From Acidobacteriota bacterium (GTDB taxonomy: Bacteria; Acidobacteriota; Vicinamibacteria; Vicinamibacterales; 2-12-FULL-66-21), in contig JACCRT010000019.1 of assembly GCA_013813355.1 (NCBI GenBank), positions 1 to 32,008 of the forward strand: a DNA stretch of 32,008 nucleotides, given 5' to 3'. The number at the start of each line of letters is the position of its first letter. The stretch's first letter is position 1. Position numbers and translations under genes: made by a program. This document shows positions 24,585 to 32,008 of the stretch, one piece after another. The notes beneath the pieces are model-generated. The model made no database searches, had not been told where the DNA came from, and saw nothing but the letters and a program-made list of their open reading frames with translations.

Positions 24585-25571
24585 TCAATCGCCGCCCGAG
24601 CGGGTGGCGCCCACCAGCCTCGAGCCCTCGGCGACATAGCCCGTGCGTGCGCGGGTGCGGAGTTCGGGCCGCGAGATCACGCGCACGAGGATCCGCCGCA
24701 GCAGGCCGTCGGCCCGGGTGTTGGACGGAGCGTAGCCAACGGCGTACTGGCTCGACAGCTCCGCGGCGATCCCGTCATAGATATGGCGCAGCTCCCGCTC
24801 GTGCGCGGCAACGAACGCCTGCCCGCCGGTTTCCTGGGCCAGCCGGCGCATGGCAAACTCGGCCCGAGACGCCAGCCGAGCGAGCTCAGCGGTGTGAGGC
24901 GCATACTCCGAGCGCAGGGTGATGGTGTAGATGGTTGCCCGACTGCGTCGTGCTTCCTCGAGCACATCGTCGAACGACAGCAGGCTGGTGGTGTCGTGGC
25001 CGTCGGAGAGCACGGCGAATACCTGGCGCCTGACCTCTTCGCTTTCCTTTCCACTGGTGCCCGCGGCGAACTGCCTCAGGGCGATGTATAGAGCATTGTG
25101 CAGCGCAGTGCCACCGTCGCCCTCCGTACGCTGAATAGCGGCGTGCAGCGCAGCCTTGTCGGAGGTCAGCGCCTGGGCGACCTGCACAGAACTGGCAAAG
25201 GTCACGATGGCGCCCCGGTCCTGCTCGCGCAGCGTGTTGACGAAGTTGATCGCCGCGGTGTGGACGTCCGGCATCCGGTGGCGCATGCTGGAACTGGTAT
25301 CGATCAGCAGGACCAGGTCGAGGGGCACTTCACGAGCTTCGAAGAACCGGACCTCCTGCTGTACGCCGTCCTCGAACACCGCGAAATCGTCGCGCCGAAG
25401 ATTGGAGACGAACTGCCGGCCGTCGGTGACGCTCACGTTGAGCGCCACCAGGCTCGTGCTGCTGCGGAACACCGGCGCCTGCCGGGAGACGGACGAGTCG
25501 GGTTCCTGCGCGTAAGCGGCAATGGCAAGCGCACCGAGCAGCACCGGGACCAGGGGAATCTGCCTCAACAC
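24585..25571 (-). CDS. Secreted VWFA-domain protein (Acidobacteriota type)
   Basis: This 328-residue protein starts with a signal peptide (PLVPVLLGALAIAAYAQ). Residues 35-80 form the Ig-like beta segment usual in this family (STSLVALNVSVTDGRQF, DFAVFEDGVQQEVRFF). The VWA domain follows with an intact MIDAS: DTSSSMR (about 92-98), the Thr in GDGGTALHNAL and the Asp in VLSDGHDTT. This layout corresponds to the VWFA-related domain (TIGR03436) that is common in Acidobacteriota. It probably acts in the periplasm or at the cell surface through metal-dependent binding; partner unknown. It is followed by the DUF2085 gene. Confidence 0.9.
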   Translation of the reverse strand: MLRQIPLVPVLLGALAIAAYAQEPDSSVSRQAPVFRSSTSLVALNVSVTDGRQFVSNLRRDDFAVFEDGVQQEVRFFEAREVPLDLVLLIDTSSSMRHRMPDVHTAAINFVNTLREQDRGAIVTFASSVQVAQALTSDKAALHAAIQRTEGDGGTALHNALYIALRQFAAGTSGKESEEVRRQVFAVLSDGHDTTSLLSFDDVLEEARRSRATIYTITLRSEYAPHTAELARLASRAEFAMRRLAQETGGQAFVAAHERELRHIYDGIAAELSSQYAVGYAPSNTRADGLLRRILVRVISRPELRTRARTGYVAEGSRLVGATRSGGD

Positions 25572-25641
25572 TCCTCCTCGTCCACGCCCAATGCAAGGCT
25601 CGATCCTCCAGGCGCCTGACTCGGCCGCACCGGCGCGCTGA

Positions 25642-26583
25642 TCACTCCACGCCGTCCACCTCCCCGAAGTTTTGCTCGTATCGCGCTTTGAACTCCGGCC
25701 AGGTGTATGCGTGGCTCTGGCCGCCCAGGTGCTCGAGGGCGTAGGTCGCGGCCACGCTGCCGAGCCGGGCGCAGATCTCGTAGTCGGCGCCCCGCGCCAT
25801 TCCCTTCAAGAGTCCACCCCGGAAGGCATCGCCGACGCCGGTAGGATCCACCAGCCTGGTCGGCGACACAGCCGGCACGTCGGTGCGCCGATCGCGTTCC
25901 ACAATTGAGCAGCCCCGTTCCCCACGCGTCACGACGAGCGCCTCCGCGTGCCCGAGAATCGCCTGCTCGTCGAGCCCCGTCTTCTGCCGGATCAACTCGA
26001 ATTCGTAGTCGTTGCAGATGACCATTGCGGCGCCGACGATACCGTCCTTCAACTCCACACCCGACATCCGGGCGCACTGCTGACCCGGATCCCACACGTA
26101 GGGAATCCCCAGCGCGCGGCACTCCTCCGCATACTGCAGCATCGCGCCGGGGTCGTTCGGCGACACGATCGCGATCCGGCAGTCCGCCACCGTCCGGAAC
26201 GACAGTTCGCCGGCGTTGGCCATCGCCCCGGTATAGAAGGAGGCGATCTGGTTGTTCTCCTGATCGGTGCTGCAGAAGAACGAGGCGGTGAACTTGCCGT
26301 CCACCTCCTTGACGAGGGAGGTATCGACCCCGGCCGCGTCAAGCCACCGGCGGTAGTCGCCGAAATCCTGCCCGGCCGTGGCCATCAGGCGAGGGCGCTC
26401 GCCGAGCAGCGCGAGCGTGTAGGCGATGTTCGGGGCGCACCCGCCGCGCCGCTTGTCCATGCTGTCGACGAGGAAGCTGAGGCTGACGCGCTGCATGTGG
26501 TCCGGCAGGAAGTGCTCGGTGAATTTCCCCGGAAACGACATCAGGTAGTCGAAGGCGATCGAACCAGTAACGATGATGGACAT
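25642..26583 (-). CDS. PfkB-family kinase, probable adenosine kinase
   Basis: This 313-residue ribokinase-fold protein has GCAPNIAYTLALLG, matching PfkB signature 1, and DPTGVGDAFRGGLLKG, matching signature 2 with the catalytic base Asp in GVGDAF. The start is ATG 26583 (MSIIVTGSIAFDYLM); the frame opens a little earlier without conserved residues. Sequence style (GSIAFDYLM, DDYRRWLDAAGVDTS, NDYEFELI) resembles adenosine-kinase-type PfkB members. It is preceded by MTA phosphorylase on the same strand, which would fit a purine salvage role, but a sugar substrate cannot be excluded. Confidence 0.85.
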   Translation of the reverse strand: MSIIVTGSIAFDYLMSFPGKFTEHFLPDHMQRVSLSFLVDSMDKRRGGCAPNIAYTLALLGERPRLMATAGQDFGDYRRWLDAAGVDTSLVKEVDGKFTASFFCSTDQENNQIASFYTGAMANAGELSFRTVADCRIAIVSPNDPGAMLQYAEECRALGIPYVWDPGQQCARMSGVELKDGIVGAAMVICNDYEFELIRQKTGLDEQAILGHAEALVVTRGERGCSIVERDRRTDVPAVSPTRLVDPTGVGDAFRGGLLKGMARGADYEICARLGSVAATYALEHLGGQSHAYTWPEFKARYEQNFGEVDGVE

Positions 26584-26668
26584 GGTGTCTGTGGCTCTGA
26601 TGCGGCGCACGCCCGACCCCCGAAGGTCGGGCCTGAAGGTCGGGCCTACGGGTGCATGGGAACTGCGG
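26584..26668. repeat. Spacer with two tandem GAAGGTCGGGCCT units
   Basis: The plus strand reads GAAGGTCGGGCCT twice in tandem around 26625-26650, ending in ACGGGTG. It lies between the MTA phosphorylase stop and the kinase start. The repeat also has partial self-complementarity (AGGCCCGACCT). Its role is unknown. Confidence 0.55.
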
Positions 26669-27517
26669 TCACATGTACTTGCTGACGAGGGGTTGCAATT
26701 CCTGCTTTATGGTGTCGGGGATGGCACCTGGTCGCGTGATGATGGCATGTTTCAGGGCCGTGGCGCACTCGCAGGTGCGCTCGAACGGGAGCGCGGCGAC
26801 GGCCGACGCAATCACCTGCTGCGCCGTCCGCGCGTTCTGCGTGAGGTTGTCCACGATCATGTCAACGGTGACGTGGTCGTGATCCGGATGCCAGCAGTCG
26901 TAGTCGGTCACGAGGGCGATCGTCGTGTAGCAGATCTCCGCTTCGCGGGCCAGCTTGGCTTCCTGGAGGTTCGTCATCCCGATGATGTCCATGCCCCAGG
27001 AGCGGTACAGGCGCGATTCCGCCAGCGTCGAAAACTGCGGCCCTTCCATGCAGACGTAGGTCCCGCCCTTGTGCACGGTGGCGCCGGCGGCCAGGGCGGC
27101 GCGGTGCGCGAGGTCGCTCAGGTGCGGACAGAACGGGTGCGCGAACCCGACGTGCGCGACGAGCCCGCGGCCGAAGAAGGTCGAGATCCGCCCGCGCGTG
27201 CGGTCCAGGAACTGATCCGGGATCACGAGGTCCAGAGGCTTGTACTCGTCCTTGAGGCTGCCCACGGCGCTCGCAGACAGGATGTAGTCGATGCCGAGGA
27301 GCTTGAACCCGAAGATGTTCGCCCGGTAGTTCACCTCGGACGGGGAGTAGCGGTGCCCATGACCGTGCCGCGAGAGGAACGCGACGCGCTGTCCGCGCAG
27401 CGTGCCGATCAGGTACGGCGCCGACGGCTCCCCGAACGGCGTCTCGAGCCGCCGCTCCTCGCGGTCGGTCACCTCCTCCATGTCGTACAGCCCGCTTCCA
27501 CCGATGATTCCGATCAT
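26669..27517 (-). CDS. mtnP: S-methyl-5'-thioadenosine phosphorylase
   Basis: This 282-residue member of nucleoside phosphorylase family 2 starts with [12 protein letters not shown]. It has [22 protein letters not shown], phosphate-binding [48 protein letters not shown], and the MTAP-specific [32 protein letters not shown]. The DYDCW segment (Asp after DY) matches the adenine-binding Asp of MTAP rather than the Asn of guanosine-type phosphorylases. ATG 27517 has GGGAG 5 bases upstream; a GTG at 27523 is less likely. MTAP recycles MTA from polyamine synthesis to adenine. Confidence 0.93.
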   Translation of the reverse strand: MIGIIGGSGLYDMEEVTDREERRLETPFGEPSAPYLIGTLRGQRVAFLSRHGHGHRYSPSEVNYRANIFGFKLLGIDYILSASAVGSLKDEYKPLDLVIPDQFLDRTRGRISTFFGRGLVAHVGFAHPFCPHLSDLAHRAALAAGATVHKGGTYVCMEGPQFSTLAESRLYRSWGMDIIGMTNLQEAKLAREAEICYTTIALVTDYDCWHPDHDHVTVDMIVDNLTQNARTAQQVIASAVAALPFERTCECATALKHAIITRPGAIPDTIKQELQPLVSKYM

Positions 27518-27596
27518 TTCCACTCCCTGCCTGCTCGATGAGGGTCACACGGCGGTTCCGAACCGGTCAAATCCGTCCGGTCTCCGCCGATGCCGA

Positions 27597-28439
27597 TCAC
27601 GACACCGCCTCCACGTATTTCCGGCCCTCCTTCTCGCGGATATAGCCGGCGGCAATGTCGGGATCGTGCTCGAAGAATATCAGGTACTCACGATCGATGG
27701 CTTCGCGGATGAACGTGCGCTTGAAGGCCAGGGTGTCCATGGGAAAGAGGTCGTATCCCATGATCCAGGGTTCGTCGATGTGCGCGACCGTGGGGACCAT
27801 GTCGGCGGTGAAGACCGCCGTGCGGCCGCCCGACTCGATGTAGACGACCTGGTGGTGCATGGTGTGCCCCCCGCTACGCACCACGCGCACGCCCGGCATG
27901 ATGGTCTCGTCGCCGTCCACCAGGTCGAGCACGCCGGCCTCGCGCAGCGGCGCGAAGTTCTCCGGCAGGTAGCTCGCACGGTTCCGCTCGTGCGGGTGAG
28001 TGGCATCCTCCCACTCCGCCGTCCGGGCCACGTAGCGCGCGCGCGGGAACCGCGGCACGAGCCGCCCGGCGTCATCACGAACGGTGAACCCGCCCACATG
28101 GTCGAAATGCAGGTGCGACGCCAGCGCGATCTCGATATCCGCCGCCGCCAGGCCGGCTAACGCCAGGCTCGCGTCAAGGCCCGGCGACCGATCGATCCCG
28201 TAGATCTCCACGCTCTTCGCGTCCATCTTGTCGCCGATGCCGCCATCGATGATGAGGGTCTGCTCGCCGCGGACGACGAGCGGCCGCAGCCCGAGCCGAA
28301 TGCGGTTGCGCTCGTCAGCCGGCGCACGCCGGGCCCACAGCGGTTTCGGCACGACGCCAAACATCGCCCCGCCGTCCAGGCGGAAATGCCCGTCGAGCAG
28401 CGGGACGAGTTCCAGGTCACCAAATCGGATCACTCGCAA
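27597..28439 (-). CDS. Metallo-beta-lactamase-fold hydrolase
   Basis: This 280-residue protein has the metal motif LASHLHFDHVGGF (HxHxDH), a further His in SGGHTMHHQVVYI, an Asp in FTADMVP and a terminal His in EHDPDIAAGYI. It is cytosolic, with no signal peptide. The overall layout resembles lactonase-type (AttM/AiiA-like) MBL proteins, but the family is very broad, so substrate cannot be named. The 3' end lies 73 bp from the MTA phosphorylase start and the 5' end 23 bp from the epimerase gene. Confidence 0.88.
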   Translation of the reverse strand: MRVIRFGDLELVPLLDGHFRLDGGAMFGVVPKPLWARRAPADERNRIRLGLRPLVVRGEQTLIIDGGIGDKMDAKSVEIYGIDRSPGLDASLALAGLAAADIEIALASHLHFDHVGGFTVRDDAGRLVPRFPRARYVARTAEWEDATHPHERNRASYLPENFAPLREAGVLDLVDGDETIMPGVRVVRSGGHTMHHQVVYIESGGRTAVFTADMVPTVAHIDEPWIMGYDLFPMDTLAFKRTFIREAIDREYLIFFEHDPDIAAGYIREKEGRKYVEAVS

Positions 28440-28462
28440 TCAGCTCCAGGCACGCACACGCT

Positions 28463-28864
28463 TCACCGCTTCTGCTTCAGCTCTACCAGCACGCCGTGAG
28501 CGCTCGAAGGATGGATGAAAGCCACCAGCGAGTTGTGCGCGCCGGTGCGAGGGCTCTCGTCGATCAGGCGCACGCCCTTGCCCTTCAGCGCCGCGAGTGC
28601 TGCCACGATGTCATCGACCAGCAGCGCGACGTGGTGCAGGCCGGGGCCGCGCGTCTCCACGTACTTCGCGATCGGCGAGTCGTCGGCCGTCGCTTCGAGC
28701 AGTTCGAGCATCGTCTCACCGGCCTGAAGGAAATGCGCGCGGACGCGCTGGGAGGCGATCTCTTCCGGCGCGTCGAGATCCAGGCCCAGCGCGTCGCGGA
28801 AGAATCGCAGCGATGCCTCCAGGTCCCCGACCGCGATGCCGATATGATCGATTGTTGCTTTCAT
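28463..28864 (-). CDS. mce: Methylmalonyl-CoA epimerase
   Basis: This 133-residue glyoxalase-fold (VOC) protein fits methylmalonyl-CoA epimerase, which interconverts the 2R and 2S forms on the way to succinyl-CoA. The metal ligands appear as His7 (IDHIGIAV), Glu in ETMLELLEA, His in GPGLHHVAL and Glu near the end (GVLVELKQKR). Length is standard. The neighbour meaB is normally tied to methylmalonyl-CoA mutase, which is absent here. The 66-bp gap to meaB contains an inverted repeat. Confidence 0.92.
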   Translation of the reverse strand: MKATIDHIGIAVGDLEASLRFFRDALGLDLDAPEEIASQRVRAHFLQAGETMLELLEATADDSPIAKYVETRGPGLHHVALLVDDIVAALAALKGKGVRLIDESPRTGAHNSLVAFIHPSSAHGVLVELKQKR

Positions 28865-28930
28865 AGGGTGCCTTGCAGGAGGTCAAGAGATCAGCAAACA
28901 ATAGAGCCTCTTGATCTCCTGATCTCCTGT
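28865..28930. repeat. mce-meaB spacer with imperfect inverted repeat
   Basis: CAGGAGGTCAAGAGATCAG at 28876-28894 is partly complementary to 28908-28929, whose reverse complement reads CAGGAGATCAGGAGATCAAG. The motif GAGATCA is repeated. It is purine-rich on one strand, like other spacers in this window, but not an obvious member of the 88-126 family. Confidence 0.5.
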
Positions 28931-29905
28931 TCACTCTTCGGGGACGGACTCGCGACTGTGTTCTCCCACCGCGCGGGCCAGGATCCCGTCCACCGCCGTG
29001 TAGGGATCGATCTCGCGATTGGCGATCCGCCCCAGCACCTGCTCGAACTCCCCCTCGGCGAGCACGTGGCGTTCGACGTGCCGCAGGAACCGCTGGCCGA
29101 GCAGCTCGCGGACCCGCCACTCGGCGCGGGCTTGCCTCCGGCTCCCCTGGGTCTCGGCCGTGTGCGCGCGAAAACGTTCGATCGCCTCGAGGAGTTCCGG
29201 CACACCGCGGCCCGTGGTCGCCTCGGTCTTGACGATCGGCGGCCGCCACTCCCCCTCCGCAAAGTGCTGCAGCGAGAGCAGGGCGTCTATCGAGGCCACC
29301 GTCCGGTCGGCTCCCTCGCGGTCGGCCTTGTTCACCACGAAGATGTCGGCGATCTCCATGATGCCGGCCTTGAGCGCCTGCACCTCGTCGCCCGCTCCCG
29401 GGACAATCGTCACGATCGACACGTCGGCGGTCCGGACGATGTCGATCTCGTCCTGGCCGACGCCCACGGTTTCGATGAGGACAATGTCCTTGCCGGCGGC
29501 GTCGAACACGAGCGCGACCTCGCTGGTGGCGCGCGCCAGGCCACCGAGATGGCCCCGCGTCGCCATGCTGCGGATGAACACGTCCGGGTCGCCGGCGTGG
29601 CCCTGCATCCGGACCCGGTCGCCGAGGATGGCGCCGCCGCTGAAGGGACTCGTCGGGTCCACCGCCACGACGCCCACGGTGGCGCCGCCCCGCCGAAACT
29701 CGGTCGTCATCCGATCGACGAGCGTGCTCTTCCCGGCGCCGGGCGGCCCGGTGACGCCAACGAGGTATGCCTTGCCGGTGTCGGCGAACAGCCGCCGCAC
29801 GAGCTCGGCGCCGTCAGGGGCTTCGTCTTCGATCAGGGAAATGGCGCGCGCGATGGCGCGAGGATCACCCTGGCGGACGCGGTCTGACAAGGGGGCCTGG
29901 GTCAC
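28931..29905 (-). CDS. meaB: Methylmalonyl-CoA mutase-associated GTPase MeaB
   Basis: This 324-residue G3E-family GTPase protects and reactivates methylmalonyl-CoA mutase by controlling cobalamin loading. Motifs: Walker A GPPGAGKST, switch I VVAVDPTSPFSGGAILGDRVRM, the Walker B-like VLIETVGVGQDEIDI and the guanine-binding NKADREGAD. The start is GTG 29905 with AGGA 7 bases upstream. The family-typical C-terminal dimerisation helices end in GEHSRESVPEE. It lies directly upstream of mce. Confidence 0.94.
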   Translation of the reverse strand: MTQAPLSDRVRQGDPRAIARAISLIEDEAPDGAELVRRLFADTGKAYLVGVTGPPGAGKSTLVDRMTTEFRRGGATVGVVAVDPTSPFSGGAILGDRVRMQGHAGDPDVFIRSMATRGHLGGLARATSEVALVFDAAGKDIVLIETVGVGQDEIDIVRTADVSIVTIVPGAGDEVQALKAGIMEIADIFVVNKADREGADRTVASIDALLSLQHFAEGEWRPPIVKTEATTGRGVPELLEAIERFRAHTAETQGSRRQARAEWRVRELLGQRFLRHVERHVLAEGEFEQVLGRIANREIDPYTAVDGILARAVGEHSRESVPEE

Positions 29906-30009
29906 GATGTCGTCCTGAAGAACGCGTCCGGGTAAAGCGGCACGAGAATCACGGCAGGTGGTCGGTGGCGCAACAGACGATGGCCGTGTAATCGGTGTGC
30001 ATCGGTGGC
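29906..30009. other. Short intergenic spacer
   Basis: This 104-bp gap between the acyl-CoA dehydrogenase stop and the meaB start has no clear promoter, terminator or repeat. It separates two minus-strand genes that could share a transcript. Confidence 0.4.
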
Positions 30010-31152
30010 CTATGTTCCCAGCAGCTGGCGGGCGATGACGAGCCGCTGGATCTCGCTCGTCCCCTCGCCAATGGTGAGGAGCTTCACGTCGCGAAAGTAC
30101 TTCTCGGCCGGGTAGTCTTTTACGAAGCCGTAGCCGCCGTGAATCTGGACGCAGTCATCGGCCGCCTTGACCGCGATCTCGCTCGCGTAGAGCTTGGCCA
30201 TCGCCGACTCGCGGGTCATGCGCACGCCCTGGTCCTTCAGAAAGGCTGCCCGGTAGGTCAGGAGCCGGGCCGCTTCGATCCGGGTCGCGTTGTCGGCGAG
30301 CTTCCACTGGATAGCCTGGAACGCGGCAATCGGCTGCCCGAACTGGCGGCGCTCCTTCGCGTAGGCCCGCGCGGCTTCGTAGGCGCCCTGTGCCAGGCCC
30401 ACCGACAGCGCCGCGATACCGATGCGGCCGGCATCGAGCACCTGAAGCGTGTTGATGAAGCCCTGCCCCTCCTCGCCGACCATCTGCGCGGCGGGCACGC
30501 GGCAGTCCTGGAAGATGACCTCGCTGGTGTCGCTTGCGCGCATCCCCAGCTTGTTTTCCTTCTTCCCCGCCGACATGCCGGGGGTGCCGTGTTCGACGAC
30601 AAAGGCCGTGATGCCTCGGTGGCCTTTCGTGCGGTCCGTGACGGCCACGACGACCATGACGCCGCCGATGCTGCCGTGGGTAATGAAAGTCTTCGCGCCG
30701 TTGAGCACCCACCCGTCTCCGGCCTGCACCGCGACCGTGCGCATCCCCGCCGCGTCGCTGCCGGCGTTGGCCTCGGTCAGCCCCCAGGCGCCAAGCACCT
30801 GGCCCTGCACGAGCCGCGGCAGCCAGGTCTGTTTCTGGGTGTCAGTGCCGAACATCGCCAGGTGCGCGGTGCAGAGCCCGTTGTGGGCGGCGACCGACAG
30901 CGCGATGGCCGGGCAGACGCGGGCCAATTCCTCGATGCAGATGCAGTAGTCCACCGCCGACATCGCGGCGCCGCCGTACGCCTCGGCGAACTGGATGCCC
31001 AGCAGGCCGAGATCGGCCAGCTTTGGCAGCAGTTCCATCGGGAAGTGCTGCGCCTCATCCCACTCCATCACGTGGGGTCGCATTTCGGCTTCCGCGAATT
31101 CGCGGACCGTGCGCCGCAGCATCTCCTGTTCGTCGCTCAGGCGAAAGTCCAT
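30010..31152 (-). CDS. Acyl-CoA dehydrogenase
   Basis: This 380-residue flavoenzyme oxidises acyl-CoA to enoyl-CoA with electron transfer to ETF. Features: the N-terminal helices (FRLSDEQEMLRRTVREFAEAEMRP), signature 1 GAWGLTEANAGSDAAGMRTVA, FAD-binding FITHGSIGGVMVVVAVTD, the LGMRASDTSEVIFQDCRVP segment, signature 2 QIHGGYGFVKDYPAEKYFRDVKLLTIGEGTSEIQRLVIAR. The catalytic Glu is the first Glu of GEGTSEIQR. Length and layout fit short-chain acyl-CoA dehydrogenases. ATG 31152 is the only good start. The gene is the first of the minus-strand array at this end. Confidence 0.93.
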   Translation of the reverse strand: MDFRLSDEQEMLRRTVREFAEAEMRPHVMEWDEAQHFPMELLPKLADLGLLGIQFAEAYGGAAMSAVDYCICIEELARVCPAIALSVAAHNGLCTAHLAMFGTDTQKQTWLPRLVQGQVLGAWGLTEANAGSDAAGMRTVAVQAGDGWVLNGAKTFITHGSIGGVMVVVAVTDRTKGHRGITAFVVEHGTPGMSAGKKENKLGMRASDTSEVIFQDCRVPAAQMVGEEGQGFINTLQVLDAGRIGIAALSVGLAQGAYEAARAYAKERRQFGQPIAAFQAIQWKLADNATRIEAARLLTYRAAFLKDQGVRMTRESAMAKLYASEIAVKAADDCVQIHGGYGFVKDYPAEKYFRDVKLLTIGEGTSEIQRLVIARQLLGT

Positions 31153-31306
31153 CGAGGAGAATGCTATCCCGAGGGGGGGGCCTGAGCAAGGTTCGGGCGG
31201 CTGGCACCGTCACGCTGCACGCGCCGACGGCCGCTTCGCCGAGAACCGAATGCCGTCGGCGCGTGCAGCGTGACAGGCAAAAGCGGTGAAGAGTATTCTG
31301 TGACAC
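31153..31306. repeat. Divergent spacer with a perfect 23-bp inverted repeat
   Basis: Positions 31209-31231 and 31252-31274 are exactly complementary, separated by a 20-base loop. Arms begin GTCACGCTGCACGCGCC on the plus strand. The element lies between divergent genes and could influence both. On the plus strand the right arm ends next to GTGACA (31270-31275), 18 bases before TATTCT (31294-31299), a weak -35/-10 pair for the barrel gene, whose ATG follows at 31307 without a ribosome site. Confidence 0.75.
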
Positions 31307-31798
31307 ATGCACACACGTCTCCGCTGGATCCCCGCCGCCGCGATCTGCGCGCTGGCGCTGCTCGGGCCCTCCACCGCATCGGCCGACATCACCGCCTTTC
31401 TCGGCGTCAACGTCACACCGACCAACCGGACGCTGACGGGCATCTCGGCGGGCGTGGGGCTGCTGGTGGTTGGCTTTGAATTCGAGTACGCGAACACGTC
31501 GGAGGACGCCGCCGAAAACGCACCCGGGCTGCGGACGGTGATGATCAACGGTCTCGTGCAGACGCCGATTCCGATCGCGGGGATGCAGTTCTACGGAACG
31601 GCTGGGGTGGGCGGCTACCGCGAGACGCTGCACAACGCGTCGGAAACCCACGCCGGGATGAATGTCGGCGGCGGCGTGAAGATGACCCTGGCCGGGCCGC
31701 TACGGCTGCGCCTGGACTACCGGGTGTTCACGCTGCGCGGGGATCCACTGTACGAACGGCCGCAGCGGTTCTATGCCGGATTGAATCTCGAGTTCTAA
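31307..31798 (+). CDS. Small outer-membrane beta-barrel protein
   Basis: This 163-residue protein has a signal peptide (cleavage near STASA/DITAF) and then alternating beta strands of the OmpA/OmpW-like small barrel type: DITAFLGVNVTP, GISAGVGLLVVGFEFEYANT, MQFYGTAGVGGYRETL, HAGMNVGGGVKMTLAGPLRLRLDYRVFTL, and the final RFYAGLNLEF ending in aromatic Phe, the usual outer-membrane insertion signal. The family is broad and no function is given. It is divergent from the acyl-CoA dehydrogenase. Confidence 0.83.
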   Translation: MHTRLRWIPAAAICALALLGPSTASADITAFLGVNVTPTNRTLTGISAGVGLLVVGFEFEYANTSEDAAENAPGLRTVMINGLVQTPIPIAGMQFYGTAGVGGYRETLHNASETHAGMNVGGGVKMTLAGPLRLRLDYRVFTLRGDPLYERPQRFYAGLNLEF

Positions 31799-31922
31799 GG
31801 TGCTGTGCGAGCCCTGGAGCCCTGAGAGCTGAGAGCTGCAGGAAGCGAAGATCAAGCCGCCCCCGCAGCACTCCGCCTAGACCCAGTACAAGCGCGTTTG
31901 CGGCTTGGCGTGTAAACGAAAT
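31799..31922. other. Downstream spacer of the barrel gene
   Basis: This region shows short direct repeats (TGAGAGCTGAGAGCTG near 31826-31841) and no gene. I see no terminator with a T-run. Confidence 0.4.
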
Positions 31923-32008
31923 ACTCGAAATGTCCGTACTTCAGAGCAGAGTTTCACAGTGGCTAAACCAGAACGCTCTGCCGCGAAAGGACATTTCGAG
32001 TGAAGACG
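31923..32008 (+). mobile_element. Terminal-repeat-like hairpin and possible gene start at the window edge
   Basis: ACTCGAAATGTCC (31923-31935) and GGACATTTCGAGT (31989-32001) are perfect 13-bp inverted arms. CAGAGC (31942-31947) and GCTCTG (31975-31980) pair inside them. A possible start GTG 32000-32002 (Val-Lys-Thr) follows AAAGGA (31985-31990) at 9 bases. The layout would suit the leader of an insertion-sequence transposase, but only three codons are visible, so family and nature cannot be decided here. Confidence 0.35.

Noticed and set aside
1-32008. CRISPR arrays, tRNA or rRNA genes
   Set aside because: No regularly spaced direct repeats of 25-40 bp with unique spacers, no cloverleaf with a GGTTCGANTCC-type T-arm and no rRNA-like sequence was found by eye.

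Overview
The window looks like a chromosomal segment of a GC-rich Gram-negative bacterium, most likely an Acidobacteriota member close to Vicinamibacteria. This is inferred from three things: a secreted von Willebrand factor A protein of the type common in Acidobacteriota, a complete outer-membrane assembly gene set (BamA, OmpH, LolCD, LpxI, FabZ-LpxA), and menaquinone synthesis by the futalosine route. No RNA gene, CRISPR array or phage region was seen. Thirty of the 32 genes called lie on the minus strand; only the fabZ-lpxA fusion and an outer-membrane barrel gene at the right end are on the plus strand.

Positions 150-6969 (minus) form a menaquinone operon, transcribed in the order MqnE-like protein, mqnA, mqnC, a 327-bp spacer holding a large palindrome, mqnX, ubiA-type prenyltransferase, ubiX, menG. 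Most junctions overlap by a few bases. The MqnE-like protein keeps the C-terminal family signature but lacks the radical-SAM cysteine cluster. Canonical MqnE, MqnB, MqnD and the UbiD-type decarboxylase are not in the window. Positions 7210-10470 hold lipid A genes: a Gfo/Idh/MocA dehydrogenase and lpxI on the minus strand, divergent from a single-frame FabZ-LpxA fusion that ends in a good terminator.

Positions 10556-17065 (minus) carry clpC, bamA, an OmpH/Skp-like chaperone and a small lipoprotein. Positions 17636-22988 (minus) carry ech, ribH, nusB, lysS, lolC and lolD, tightly packed. Positions 23029-25571 (minus) carry a VWA protein, a DUF2085 protein, a small polytopic protein, a 57-residue membrane protein and a VanZ-like protein; the middle three are coupled by 4-base overlaps. 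Positions 25642-31152 (minus) are metabolic: acyl-CoA dehydrogenase, MeaB, methylmalonyl-CoA epimerase, metallo-hydrolase, MTA phosphorylase and a PfkB kinase. A short beta-barrel gene (31307-31798, plus) follows, and the window ends in a hairpin that may be the edge of an insertion sequence.

The spacers are the least ordinary part. A purine-rich family occurs in about five copies (88-126, 7075-7114, 7151-7195, 17292-17336, 17465-17490), partly as inverted pairs. There is a 176-bp imperfect palindrome (3865-4040), a 64-bp tandem repeat that duplicates the 3' end of lolD (17491-17669), and perfect inverted repeats of 20 bp (18326/18419) and 23 bp (31209/31252). I did not find a clearly new multi-gene defence or biosynthetic system. 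The best candidates for novelty are the cluster-less MqnE paralogue, the small coupled membrane cassette and the repeat families.
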